Below the pieces are notes generated by a model that searched no databases, was not told where the DNA came from, and saw only the letters and a list, made by a program, of their open reading frames with translations. A program made the translations under genes and the position numbers. DNA of 64,000 bases from Leucaena leucocephala. Lineage: Eukaryota; Streptophyta; Magnoliopsida; Fabales; Fabaceae. How positions within the stretch are numbered: the stretch's first letter is position 1; each line of letters opens with the position of its first letter. Location: NCBI GenBank assembly GCA_037074615.1, contig CM073569.1, forward strand, positions 564,001-628,000, read 5' to 3'. Shown here one piece after another: positions 33,614-45,400 of the stretch.

Positions 33614-36021
33614 ATGGCTTCTTCGTCTTTCAAGGGACGTATTCTCTTGCATCTTATATTCCTCACAGCATCTGTCTGGTGTTTCTCGGCGACTCCTTCC
33701 GTCGCCGAACTTCGCCGCCTTCACCACCAACCCAAACCCGACAACTCTTTGAGCTTTCTCGTCATCGGAGATTGGGGCAGAAAAGGATCTTACAATCAAA
33801 CTTACGTCGCCCAGCAGGTTACGTTCTCCATTTATCACACCCTCTTCTTTGCTTCCTGTTTCAGTTTCTTTTCCTCGGTAAATATATGGAGTCAATATCA
33901 CTAGATCAGATTATTTTCTTGTTAAGATAATATCAAACAATGACTTTAACCTTAAGAATAAAATTATGTAAAATATATAATGATATAGAGTTCCTAAAAA
34001 ACATTGAGAGTTGATCAGAATCAAAATTATGCTTTTAATTACTGATCATTTGAAAAGGTAAATGAACAAAAGAAATTAAAATTATGATGTGATATAAAAT
34101 ATAAAATTTTGTTTTGCTGATATAAAATCTGTTAAGATTAAATTCTTGTAAGGCGAATTGATGTCTAGAGCGGTTAAGAACTGTTTTTCCCCTTAAAACA
34201 TTGTTTTATATTAATGTTTTAATAAAATGTAATATAGCTTGATTAATGTTACGGGAGGGTGTCTATTCTATTCTTTCACACCAAGTCACTTTAATTTTGA
34301 AGGCATATCTGGGAATATTCCAAAAGCCTCAAGGAAAAGGTTATACATATTGATACGTAATGGTTTACAAGCTCTATAACTTTGAATTAATTAATATGAT
34401 GGATGAGAGGTGGACCCCTTTGAATGTACGTGTCGATTGTTAAATGAGCAATTCAATTGTAGGTAGGTTTTCTTCTTTGACTAAAATAATCCGCAAGCAT
34501 ATGCCTAGAAAAAGGGTATAGTTCTCAGCATATTCCATACCTACACGTTTCTTTCTTGCTTTAACTCACTCATTATATTTCTGATGGCTCAACTAATTTC
34601 AATAATATATGTGGACCTGATAATTTTTCCAAGTCACTCTATACCCCATGAAAAGACCCGCATCTGTTTATCTCACAAATTAATCAGACACAAGGCACCT
34701 ACCTAGCTACCTCTCCATGATTTTGACTTTTTTTCATAAGTGATGTCGTGAAATTGATTCAGATGGGAATGGTGGGGGAGAAAGAGGACATAGACTTTGT
34801 GATATCGACTGGGGATAACTTCTACGAAGATGGACTCCAAGGAGTCCACGATCCTGCCTTCTACGACTCCTTCGTCAACATCTACACTGCTCCAAGCTTG
34901 CACAAACCTTGGTACTCTGGTATATATATCTCTCTCATTCATTAATTTCCTCAACAACATGGATGGAGGACCTCATTCTTCTTGTTTTGCAGTTTTGGGC
35001 AACCATGACTATAGGGGTGATGTTGAGGCACAATTAAGCCCCATTCTTAGGCATAAAGACAGCAGATGGATTTGCATGAGGTCTTTCATACTTAATTCAG
35101 GTAACACTTTTCTTATACATTGATGCAAAAACAAAACAACAGAAAGAAAAGATTATTTATATAATGTCTTCATTTTGTGCATTTTTCAGAAATTGTGGAC
35201 TTTTTCTTCGTGGACACGACTCCGTTTGAAGATGACTACTTTACAGACCCGGGAGAGCATAGCTACGACTGGAGTGGCGTGCTTCCTCGCGAGGCTTACC
35301 TTTCTAATCTCTTGAAGGTTAATCCCAATTTCTTAAACTTAGATATTCAGAAGAAATACAAGTTATAACAGTAATTCAGCACTGAATGGACCATCGTTTT
35401 CCTGCAGGAAGTGGATTCAGCTCTCAAGAATTCCAAGGCTACGTGGAAGTTGGTGATTGGTCATCATACCATCAAAAGTGCTGGGCATCATGGGAACACA
35501 CAAGAACTTGAGGCTCAGCTCGTCCCTATCCTTGAGGTAATCTAATCATATTTTAAATATATAATTTGAGTATTTCTTTAAGAATTTGACAGAGTACAGA
35601 AACTAACAGTTCCTTTTATGATTGTGTAGGCAAATGGTGTTGATGCGTACATAAATGGACATGACCACTGCTTGGAGAATATAATTGACTCAGAAAGGTA
35701 AGTGTATATAGTTAAGTGCAAGTGGTGACTCCAACATGATCACAATCATTCAAAACCTGATGTTGTTCATATATATATACACATATACATGAACACTGAT
35801 GTTGCAGTGGGATTCATTACATGACGAGTGGAGGGGGATCAAAAGCGTGGAGGGGGGATGTCAAGCCTTGGAACACTGAAGAGTTGAAGCTGTATTATGA
35901 TGGCCAAGGATTCATGTCCGTGCACATTACCGAAAGCAACGCATTCTTTGTATTCTATGATGTTTTTGGCAATGTATTACACAAATGGACCATCTCCAAA
36001 AACCTTAACCTATCAGCTTAG
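33614..36021 (+). CDS. Small (about 35 kDa) purple acid phosphatase, PAP3/PAP8-like
   Basis: Seven exons: 33614-33817, 34763-34919, 34993-35100, 35190-35317, 35408-35536, 35630-35697 and 35808-36021. Phases agree, giving 335 residues, normal for the plant low-molecular-weight PAP group. A signal peptide covers about residues 9-31 (ILLHLIFLTASVWCF). All five metal-ligand blocks are present: GDWG (Asp53), GDNFY (Asp86, Tyr89), GNHD (Asn124), VIGHH (His218 or 219) and GHDH (His253, His255). The tail keeps TSGGGSKAWRG and YDGQGFMSV. The enzyme is a secreted or vacuolar dinuclear metallophosphatase that releases phosphate from esters; some members also have peroxidase activity. Intron 1 (33818-34762, 945 bp) is by far the longest. 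It is convergent with the prolyl-hydroxylase-like pseudogene. Confidence 0.95.
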
Positions 36022-36358
36022 AAATTTATGTAGCAGAAAGCAAAAGAGGATAGAGATGTCAGGCAAGACTCCATGAACTTTCAGTAGTTGTAATGTGGCA
36101 CCCCCGAGGTCAAGCGATCTCCAGAGACGTGACACTGCGACACATTCACTTGACATGACATTTTATTTTAATAATTAATAAAATCCTGGAAGATAAATAC
36201 ACTTACCTCTAAAGATCTCACAAGTTATCTGTAAGTAAAACAAAGTAAAATAAGAGAAACAGATAAATTACACATCCAGCTCAGATAGTTAGCATTAACA
36301 TTCTACATCTAACATCCATTCACCGGGCAAAAAAAAATCATGGACACTATTCACCCAC
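36022..36358. other. Short spacer between convergent genes
   Basis: Should hold the 3' UTRs of the acid phosphatase and of the minus-strand pseudogene. No other feature seen. Confidence 0.5.
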
Positions 36359-39282
36359 TTACACGTTATACATGGATTGGTGAGTTTTCCAGTAAGGGAC
36401 CTGCAAATGAATTTGTTTGATTAAGGTAGAGGTATAATCTTCCCATGCGTTAACTGCAGCTACAATTCCTTTCCAGTCGAAGTGAATGCATACACTCTCT
36501 TTGGAAGAAATGCGACAGAAAACCCTTGCCACCAATTCAGGATCGTTTATAACTAGAGAATTAAGGCCATTGATTTTCTGCTTTTGCATGTCTGGAAGTT
36601 TTGTTATCTTGTTGTCTAAAGTTGCTTCCCCAATTTGCAAGGTAGATGCTTTCCAACGATAGAAATGTACAACCTGTTCAACAGAAGAACTGAAATCAGA
36701 GCACTCTTAACACCTCTTACTATTTTCTCAGCAATAAATATAAAAAACCTATCACTCAACCGGAGGGATTCTCCATTTTTAACAAGCTATTAGTTTCGCC
36801 CAGCACTATATATATATATGCTATTTTGGTAGGTGAGGAAGAATACCAAATTCACCGCGACTTCTCTCCATTTTTTATACATTTCAGTCAATATTAATAA
36901 ACATGTGAAAATATACCTGATTAAATCAAGTACCTGAAGCACATTCAAGATGTTGACAAATTCCTGCTCTAACATCTCACTTCCCCTCACTAATTGTACT
37001 GGCTTGATCAATAATTCTGAGACATCAGAATCACAGTCAACGTCTTGTGGAAGGCATATGTCATATCCGAGAATGTGCAGTCTCGCCCAACATATATTGA
37101 AACCCAACTGTTGATTGGCTGGAACCGATCATTTTGTCATGTGATAGGTTCTGTGAAAGAAGAGAAATAAGCTTCGCATCCTGATCATGAGAACCATCAC
37201 AACTGAACCATAAAGTGAGCGTAAGCCTTTCTCCATCAATAATCTATCAAAGACAAATCAAAATGTCAAAGTAACAACGACTCGTTAAGTTTTAAAAGCC
37301 AAAGACTGAAAGTTCAATAATCTTATATTCATTGAGCATGATTTTAAAACGATCAAATCAAAGTTTGTCACCCATTTGCATATAACAAGATATGCCTCAG
37401 AATGCAAGAGATTGTGAGACTCCATGCACATAGATGATGCCATTCTGAACATTCCATTTATGTAAAGGACCAAATTTGGGGTAAGCACGGGTTAAAGCTC
37501 TAGGAAAGTATTAAAATGAGTGGAGAAAATAAATGCTAACATGTATCGAAATAATAATTGAAACTCGTACCAATTTAAAATATAAAAAAATTAATTGAAA
37601 ATTATGTGCTTAAAGCATGTGTATAATCATGCGTGAACCTCCTCTACAAGAAAAAATGCTTCCATTTTCCCTCGAGAAGCAGGAGAGCCAGGGAGATCTG
37701 GACCTTATTAAAAATTGTAATGGGAAGTAACAAAGCTGATAACATGTATTGGTGAGTAGGTTCATGAGAAGGGAGTTACTGCCCCCTACCTCATCAACAG
37801 AGTGAATGTTGCGATGATCCGCAGTGTACATAATAACATCCTAAGAACCCAAAAAAAGGGGTTAGAAATATAAAATTAAGATGTGATCAACAGTTAATTC
37901 GATCTCGAATTTATGTAGTTATTGAGAGTTTGAGACAGTTGTGAGAAGCAAATAAAATTTCATAAGAAAACACAAAAGTATTTCACTCACTCCAGCCATG
38001 GGAATAATTGATGTTGGTTCGCCATCCTGGAAATGAAAGAGTCCACCGCTGAAATCTGTCCCATAACTATTTAAATAGCACACTGACTTTCAAGGCATTG
38101 CCAACAGACAAATATCTGTCAGTCATCAGTAAATTGGACAAACAGAATTTACTTCAAAAGTGAACTAAATTCAACAACTTGCCGCACACTCACTGTATAG
38201 TCGCGTTGTTTGAGGCAGGGCCTGTTATCATCACTATGCCAACAAATACTTGATCCTTTGGTCCAACTGGTTCATTTATAGAGTATTATCAGACAAATTA
38301 ACTGACATGATCAAAGAACAATACTTTACAAGCAGTTCACATTACATTGGGAAATTGGAACCATTAATCACTACACCAAGTTGGAGTTAAAATAGTGTAA
38401 ACAAGCATTGGAATAAAACCAAGCTTGACTGCTTGAGCTTCCCACTGTTTGCAATCTAGAAAGCATAATTTTAGATATTAAAAATGCCATGTTCTGCTGC
38501 AAAAGTTGTGAAGTGGTCAGAACAAGGTCAATAGATTCACAACTAATTTCTAGCTTTTCTCTCCTCAACTGTGATCAATAAGTGGAAAGATGTAACTACG
38601 TTTTCTACTGAAAAATAAATAAAAAGAATATATTTCTCAAGCCTAACGTTGTTTTTTGGCCATCAGTTCTACCTATCACTTTAAATTTATAAGTTTAGTT
38701 GTTAGATTTTGATTATTGTCATCTTCCATTCATATAATGACAAATACCCATTACAAAGTCCACTGAATTTTAAGTGCATGGGAACTGGGAGCTGGTTCTT
38801 TGTCCACATGAATAACATTCTCTAGCCTTCATTTAAACTTTAGGAAGTTTATGAAACAAGTCTTCAAAAGTTAGTGTTACATGTATGTATCTGGAATTGA
38901 TAGAATGAGAGAAGTGATATTGTCAGTTTCCTAGCAACAAGAGAAGGCACACAAAACTACCTAATTCGTGCCATTTTAGCAAGCTAACTAACCTGATTAA
39001 ACCTGTGAATTCAATAAAGAGTTCATACTCTCCAAAAATCTCCTCTAGCTTATCTTTCAACCTTTCTGTCATAAAAGTCAAATAAATAAATAAATCACAC
39101 TTAAAAAGCATTATATAGACTCAGAACAAACAGGAAACATACATTTCTTGCAGCATACTTCAAGGACATTAAGTAAATTCTGAATTGTGAAATATTTGTA
39201 TTTTTTATTTATACTTCTGCTTTTAATGGCTAAAGAAACATACATGCCACCAACAGCAATGGATTTTAAAAGAAAAAACAAG

Positions 39283-39753
39283 TACTCCTCTAGTCCTTAA
39301 TATATATTACCGAGGAGTTGATATTAGTCATATATATAAGATCTATTTCTCATATTCATGTATTTTTTCCCAAATTATCCCTCTTGATACTTCCTCAACA
39401 ATAATCAAGTAAGAGAGGAAGGGAGGGAATTAAGGAAGATAATTAGGGTACAACAACAACAAAGCCTTTTCCCATTAAATGGGGTCGACTACATGGATCA
39501 TACGACGCCATTGTGCTCTGTCAAAAACTAAATCTTTGGATAGGTTATTGACCAGGAGATCCCGCTCAATTACCTCGTTGAGCGTTCTCTTTGGCCTTCC
39601 TCTACTCCTTTTAACCGGACTCCATACTATTTGAAAAAATAGTAACTAACTTAGAAAAAATATGGTGTTTTAGAAAAAATATGCCATATTAACTAACTTA
39701 ACTAATCTAATCAAATTAGTTAAATAGGTCATATATTAAGGACCGGGAGAGTA
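39283..39753. mobile_element. TA-flanked MITE interrupted by a LINE fragment
   Basis: The left end TACTCCTCTAGTCCTTAATA and the right end, complement TACTCTCCCGGTCCTTAATA, form a terminal inverted repeat bounded by TA. The interior follows the copy at 18688-18958 segment by segment (TTGATACTTCCTCAACAATA, then CATATTAACTAACTTAACTA). An extra block of about 180-200 bases at 39451-39630, absent from the other copy, is the 3' end of an RTE LINE. The ends resemble the CTCCCTCCGTCCC type of plant Stowaway elements. Confidence 0.75.
39451..39630 (-). mobile_element. 3' end of an RTE-type LINE, nested in a MITE
   Basis: Read on the minus strand, one open frame of about 40 codons codes for the typical RTE C-terminus, with RGRPKRTLNEVIERDLL and DRAQWRRMIHVVDP, ending at a TAA. 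A GGGAAAAGGC segment and a (TTG)n tail follow (CAACAACAAC on the plus strand at 39451). Plant RTE elements end in just this way. The element is truncated at its 5' end, as is common for target-primed reverse transcription. Confidence 0.82.
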
Positions 39754-40675
39754 TCTTATTTGATTGTTTGGCTTGTGACAATCAGATGCCATGCTGTCAA
39801 TATAAACAGACATAGAAACTGGGAAGTTATTTGTTCAAATTTGCATCCTTATCACCCTTGACTAAGTAAAGATTCTACTCATTAGCATGATCAAATAGCA
39901 TCATAGGTAAAAATCAAATTTATCATCTTCGATAGGCGGCTTCCTTTAGCACTTTAGAAGGTGATTGCCAGCGGAATGAAATAAGCCATTTGCCAATGCC
40001 AACACTTATACCAAAGAAACTCTAACAGAAGAAAGGAAATTAAAGACATTAAGAAAACCTTCCCAAGTCATGTTTCTACAATAGAAATAGACCCCTGGAG
40101 AAAAGAAATCCATATTCAACAACTCTAATAAAACTCAACCATGTGAAGTCTAATTAATAAAAGTAAGCATATTTTATTACCAGCTCTTAGCTACAAGTTA
40201 TATATGTAGTTTATCTTCACGAATTTCTCAAGAGCAGAAGAATAGTGAAATAGCGGTCACCATAATCGAGAGCTCCATATACAATAGTAAAAACCCAGAA
40301 AGAGAGAGAGGAGAAGGACAATAGAGAACTTAAAAGGGAAATGAGACGATCAACAATATCGAATGAAAAAAAAAATACATCGAATAGGTATGAAAGGCAT
40401 GATCAAGTGAGACGAATTGGTAGCAATGAGATGGGAAAGAGTAGTTGAGAAAACATTTGGTCTATAGCAGACAGTGCTGCAACGCTTGTGGATGAATTCC
40501 AGCTCCTAGAGAGAGATGAAAACCACCCACAAAATCAACAGAAGAAGAAAAAGTAATTAGAAGGATCACAAAGGTGAAGAGCAGATATTTAAGGAGACAG
40601 ACCTTGCATTCATCAATGGAGAGAAAATTGGAGATGATCAGACGTGGGTGTTCAAGGTCTGCTATTAGAGTTCAT

Positions 40676-42450
40676 ACTCGCGTACAAAACAGTCTCCCTG
40701 CTTAGCTCTTCTTCTTCTTCTACTTCCGTTTCTTTTCTTTTCTTTTGTTTTTTTTGATACAAGAGAGAGGAGGGTTAAACCCAAATTACAATAAACTCAA
40801 ATTAAACTATGGGAAAACAATTCCCATTTCCTCTTTAGACTCTTCTTCCGTTTTATTAGGTGGTGAAATCCTGATGGGCGTTTATGCACTGAATCATAAG
40901 ATTTGGGGCCAAGGCCCAAAAAGAATGAAGGGGGGAAAAAACGCCGCCGTTTTAACAACTAATTAGTAATGAATGAATGGAATGAAACCAGAAATTAATA
41001 AGGAGCAAAAGTTTATTTAAAAAAGGAGTTATTAAAAATAAATACATATATACATACATTCCTCAGTAAAAGAATATCGTGTTCATTTTTAATAAATGGC
41101 TGATTATTAAAAGAATCTCATGCATCAGTGTTTATTACTTAGTTTACCTCTAAAAATCATAGATAATTAGAGGTTAAATTATGAAAAATAATAATACAAA
41201 AAATTTAATCCAAAATTGTTATATCGGGAAATAAAAAAATCTTTACCCAAATAGTCTAATAAATCATATATTGACTCGAGTAATTTTTTGGCTAAAATTT
41301 ATTAAATTTTGGGTCAACTACATATTACTCCTCTAACTTTTACAAATTTAAATTAAAAAATTTAATATTTCATATTTTGATTATTAAAATCTTGCCATTA
41401 AAGTTAATAATTTTTACTATGTAATAATTTTTAAATTTTTTATTATATATCATATCATTTAAAAAATAATATTTGACACTTCGCATATAATTTTAAATTT
41501 TTTAAAATACTTATAAAATATAAAATATTTAATTCATACTTAACATTTAATTTAATATATTTTTAAATATTTAAAAAATATTTAAAATATTTATTTGATA
41601 ATATATTGATTAAATAAAAAGTATAAACTATTTAAAACTACATTTAATATAATATAGTCGAGAGAAAAATCCTATTTTCTGATCCTTCACGTAAAGCTCG
41701 ATTTTCTTTTTTCTTTTTTTTAATGTTTTGGTAGAATGACATCGAAGTCCTATAGAAGGGACCTAATTCCAATGCAAGGGACTTAAATGATATTTTGAGA
41801 AGGGGGTGTTCAAGGTCAAGTGGTCAAGAATCTAATTGGCTCATTTTGCCTCAATGGTTTTCCAAGGAGCATAGATTCTACATCAACATTTGGATAATTC
41901 TTTAATTACATTTACCCATCAAAAAGTTAAAACTTGTTCACCATTAGATGCAATTCGAAATTCCCTATCAACCGATTAAATCACTAGAGAGAATCTCAGC
42001 ACGTCTAACGATTAAAAACGCTCGACATCTGACAGGGTAAAGCCGTCGATAAAATGGTCCTGAAACTGCACTTTGTTGCAATAATAGAGTGAAGCTACAA
42101 ATGCCTACTGGGAAAAACCGAAATTAACTGCAAAATGGTTGAGAAAATTTAAAACGTAGAGAAGTCAAAATCAGAATTAAGAATGGGGTTTCCCTTGCTG
42201 TTAAAGAGTTGATATAAGACAGCAAAAAAGCACGGGAGCATACAAGGATTTTGAAGAGAACCAAAATGTTCTTCCTCCTTCCCTTGTTCTCCTCTGCCGT
42301 ATGGTGATGATACCTTGAATGTTGCCGCTCTTTACATTTGCTTTAAACTCATAGTAAGATCGCAGCCTACCCCTTTCCTTTGATAAGCTTTTCCTTCCCA
42401 TCTCTCTCTCTCTCTTTCTCTCTCCGTTTACCTCCCTAACCTGGTCCAGA
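40676..42450. other. Spacer, extremely AT-rich in the middle
   Basis: From about 41000 to 41660 the sequence is mostly A/T with repeated AAATATTT-like words and may be a worn-out transposon, but no ends can be set. The right part should hold the ALKBH10B 3' UTR. Confidence 0.4.
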
Positions 42451-45400
42451 CTAATGGTTTACCATAACTTTGTCGTTGCTTTCCTGCTTAACAGCCTGCT
42501 CACCTTCAGTTTCACCCACAGTCCCATTTTCACTGCATTCTTGCCTCTGCATCTGTCCATCCACTGTTGCTGTTGGGGAAGCACTCGCATTGTTATGATT
42601 AGACTTGCCGTTTTCTTTCTCTGGTAGGGTGGCATTCTCTACACTAGAGTTCATCTCAGTCAAGGTAGCCAATAATGCTTGAGACGAATTGCCCGAGCCT
42701 GGTGGAGGAAGGAAGACTCCAGTGCCAGGAACAGGAATTCGGGGAGGAGGATGCCTAGGAGGAGCTGCTGTCCATCCAGTAGAACCCGGTGGGATAGGAA
42801 CTGGTGCAGGAAATGGCATGGGAGGTGCAACTGGCGCAGGCACAAACAGTGGTTGTATGCCATTCGGAGGTGGAATTTGTGAACGAATGGGTGGGGCTGG
42901 CAATACCCCTGTCGTTGGAGCTGGCGCATAATGCTTGGGGCCTAAATGATGACGTATATGATTGGGAGATCTGCTGGGTGGTGGGCCCCAATGAGAGGAT
43001 GCTGCTGATGAAGCAAGTCGCTGAGCATCACTAGGCCATGATTTTTTTGGTTGGGACTTGGTGAAAGTAACAAGTATGCGTTGTTTGCGAATAGAAGGAA
43101 GAGCATGTCGAGCAAAATCAGCAGATTTTCCTTGAATTGCCAGAAGGGACCTATAGGGGCCAAAGTAAGATTTATATCAGTTATCCAGCATATAATCAAG
43201 ATCATAAAAGATGAATCTCAAAATAAAGGAAAATATATCACAGCTTGCAGCCCATAATGAATTCCAAGCATGCCTATGGGGGTTTTCCAACCATAATTAG
43301 CCATAAGCAACGTATTTGTAGTTACGCACTCAAATAAGGAACAACTGAAAGGCTTCTAATTCTGATGGCACAATAATGACTATCACATGTCAGGATAGCA
43401 AGAAACTCCGTGATCACTCGAGAACTCTCATGTGAATACCCAAGTATGAAGTTTATATATGAATTATTTTCCATCACAAAGCATGATAACAAAGGAGAGA
43501 AGCACAGATCCTTTGAATACAAATCTTCAAGATGGTGTTTCCCGAGAACTGAGTACATCTCAATGCAGGTAACTTACATCCGAATACATCTACTCCGTCA
43601 CTATGAACTCAACTAGATCAAACCATGAACACCTATATATAAGCAACAAAAAACCGACTAGGTTGTCAGACATTACCCAGGCACAAGAGAAAGCTTGAAA
43701 GTGCCTCTATAATCCCCCGGATGATCTGAGGCAATAATTCTCCCAAATGTCATGTCACATTCTGTCAGGAAAAGCACGTAAACAGGCCTTCCAAACCAAG
43801 GCGGCCAATTGTAAGGCTGCGAGTGATCACCCTATACACAATTGCCATTCCAAGCAAATTCCATATAAAAACATCATGAAAAACAAAACCCAAAAGAAGG
43901 AAAAAAGAATCAACCTCATTGTAAAAATCCACAATGCAAGCATCAGGCTTCACAGTCATAACTTGCGAGGCTAACAAGCGCTCAACAATATCTTGAAACA
44001 AGGCAGGGATAGATTCTACTTTTTTATCTGCCAAATTCAATTATAATAATAAAACATCACACAAACTGTAAATTATAGACTCGTTCAGCTTTGAAAGAAA
44101 ATCACATCAGTTAACATGCCTTTGGAGGTCCCTGTCAGATTTTCCCCATCTGGTGGTGCATCAGCAATAGGGACACCCAACTGAATCATCTCCCTTCCAC
44201 GACCTTTCATAGGCCTTTTTGAAACCACATACGTCTGTGTTCCTGCTTATAAATAATAGCTAGTGATAACCGTAAAAGAGAGAAAGGAGATAAAACTGTA
44301 AAATATCAATTCACAAGACACCAATAACATTCTTCAATCCCCTATTTATATCCCTATTTAGAATATTCTCAAACTACCCTTTCCTTGCTATTTACCCAAA
44401 TACCCTTAATGCTCATATTCCCACGTAACAGCTAGTAACTGATAGTAATGAATAAAAAACCTGATCTATTTATAATCCATAAAATGCTGACAACAGAACA
44501 AGATGATTTCCTAGTAGGATGCTGTAAAATATAATGAGATAGAGTATCAACATATATGTTTAAGAAGGTTCTATTTCGCTTATGTTTGGAAGCAGTATAC
44601 AAGTATCAGCATGTTCATGCCGTACATCTGCTCTCTATCACTCGCTCATTTTGTTTTGCTTAATAAAGCATATCAAATTTCTAAGTATTCTGATGCATCC
44701 CCAAGTACCTCCCAATAAACTTTGAAAAAAACAAAACTAAAAGTGGCTCATAGGAAAATTATCCTCAAGTTGAATTCTCAGATCCAAATGACAATGCGCT
44801 GCATCTCATAATTCCAACAAATGCCACCTCAATCAAATTAGGAATGTGGGAATAGACAGAAGAATGAAAGTGTGTTGAGAGTCTAACTTCTGATCACTTA
44901 ACGATATAAAGACTCTAATACCAAAATACTTCAACTCAAAAGCTTGAGCTTTTAAGCAAAGGCCCGGGCATTTCCATACTACTACCCAAGAGAGTAGAAG
45001 TGAAACTTCCAGATCAGAATAATTAAATATCCTTTTATTTGATACATTTTTCTATCTATAATACTTCCTCCTCTTATTTCTTTGGAAATTCCATATCAAC
45101 CTGTTTTGCAATTTGTCATCTCCATAAATTTTTGTTTCATCCAAAGAGGGAAAAATTCACAATCTTCTTCTAAGGGAACCATCTGAATAGCACCCTAATG
45201 CCTAAAATTTTGGGGCCCTTTGATAGTATATCCCATCACAAGACACACTACAGGACATAAATGGTAAAAATATAAAACATTCACAAATACCTTTAAACAG
45301 AAAACACTTACTTACCTTGATACTGTCCTCTTTTTCCGGCAGCCCTCAGTTCATTTACCAGTGAAACAAGTTTTGAGACTTCATTTCCATCGCAACAATC

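Larger units (their letters stand above)
36359..40675 (-). pseudogene. Prolyl 3-hydroxylase-like 2OG-Fe(II) oxygenase, decayed
   Basis: Exons on the minus strand: exon 1 to 40603, 40505-40379, 39065-38993, 38266-38194, 38086-37991, 37840-37790, 37243-36934 and 36673-36359. Family segments in order are EHPRLIISNFLSIDECK, ELEFIHKRCSTV, YELFIEFTGLIS, WHSDDNRPCLKQRDYT, VCYLNSYGTDFSGGLFHFQDG, MYTADHRNIHSVDE, DGERLTLTLWFS and LGFNICWARLHILGYD. The iron ligands His-x-Asp (HSDD) and the distal His (IHSVDE), and the 2OG-binding Arg (GERL), remain. Three lesions show. The only nearby ATG (40675) is out of frame with exon 1, and the coding frame has a TGA just upstream. Exons 2 and 3 join through T|AA, a stop where the family has Glu. 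The frame shifts in exon 7 after LLSQNLSHDKM. I infer loss of function, but an unusual splice pattern could explain part of it. The intron between exons 2 and 3 holds a MITE with a LINE fragment. Confidence 0.75.

Noticed and set aside
38194..38270. Reading VGPKDQVFVGIVMITGP as a separate domain
   Set aside because: Wrong frame. The correct frame gives WHSDDNRPCLKQRDYT, the iron-binding exon of the oxygenase, with matching phases.
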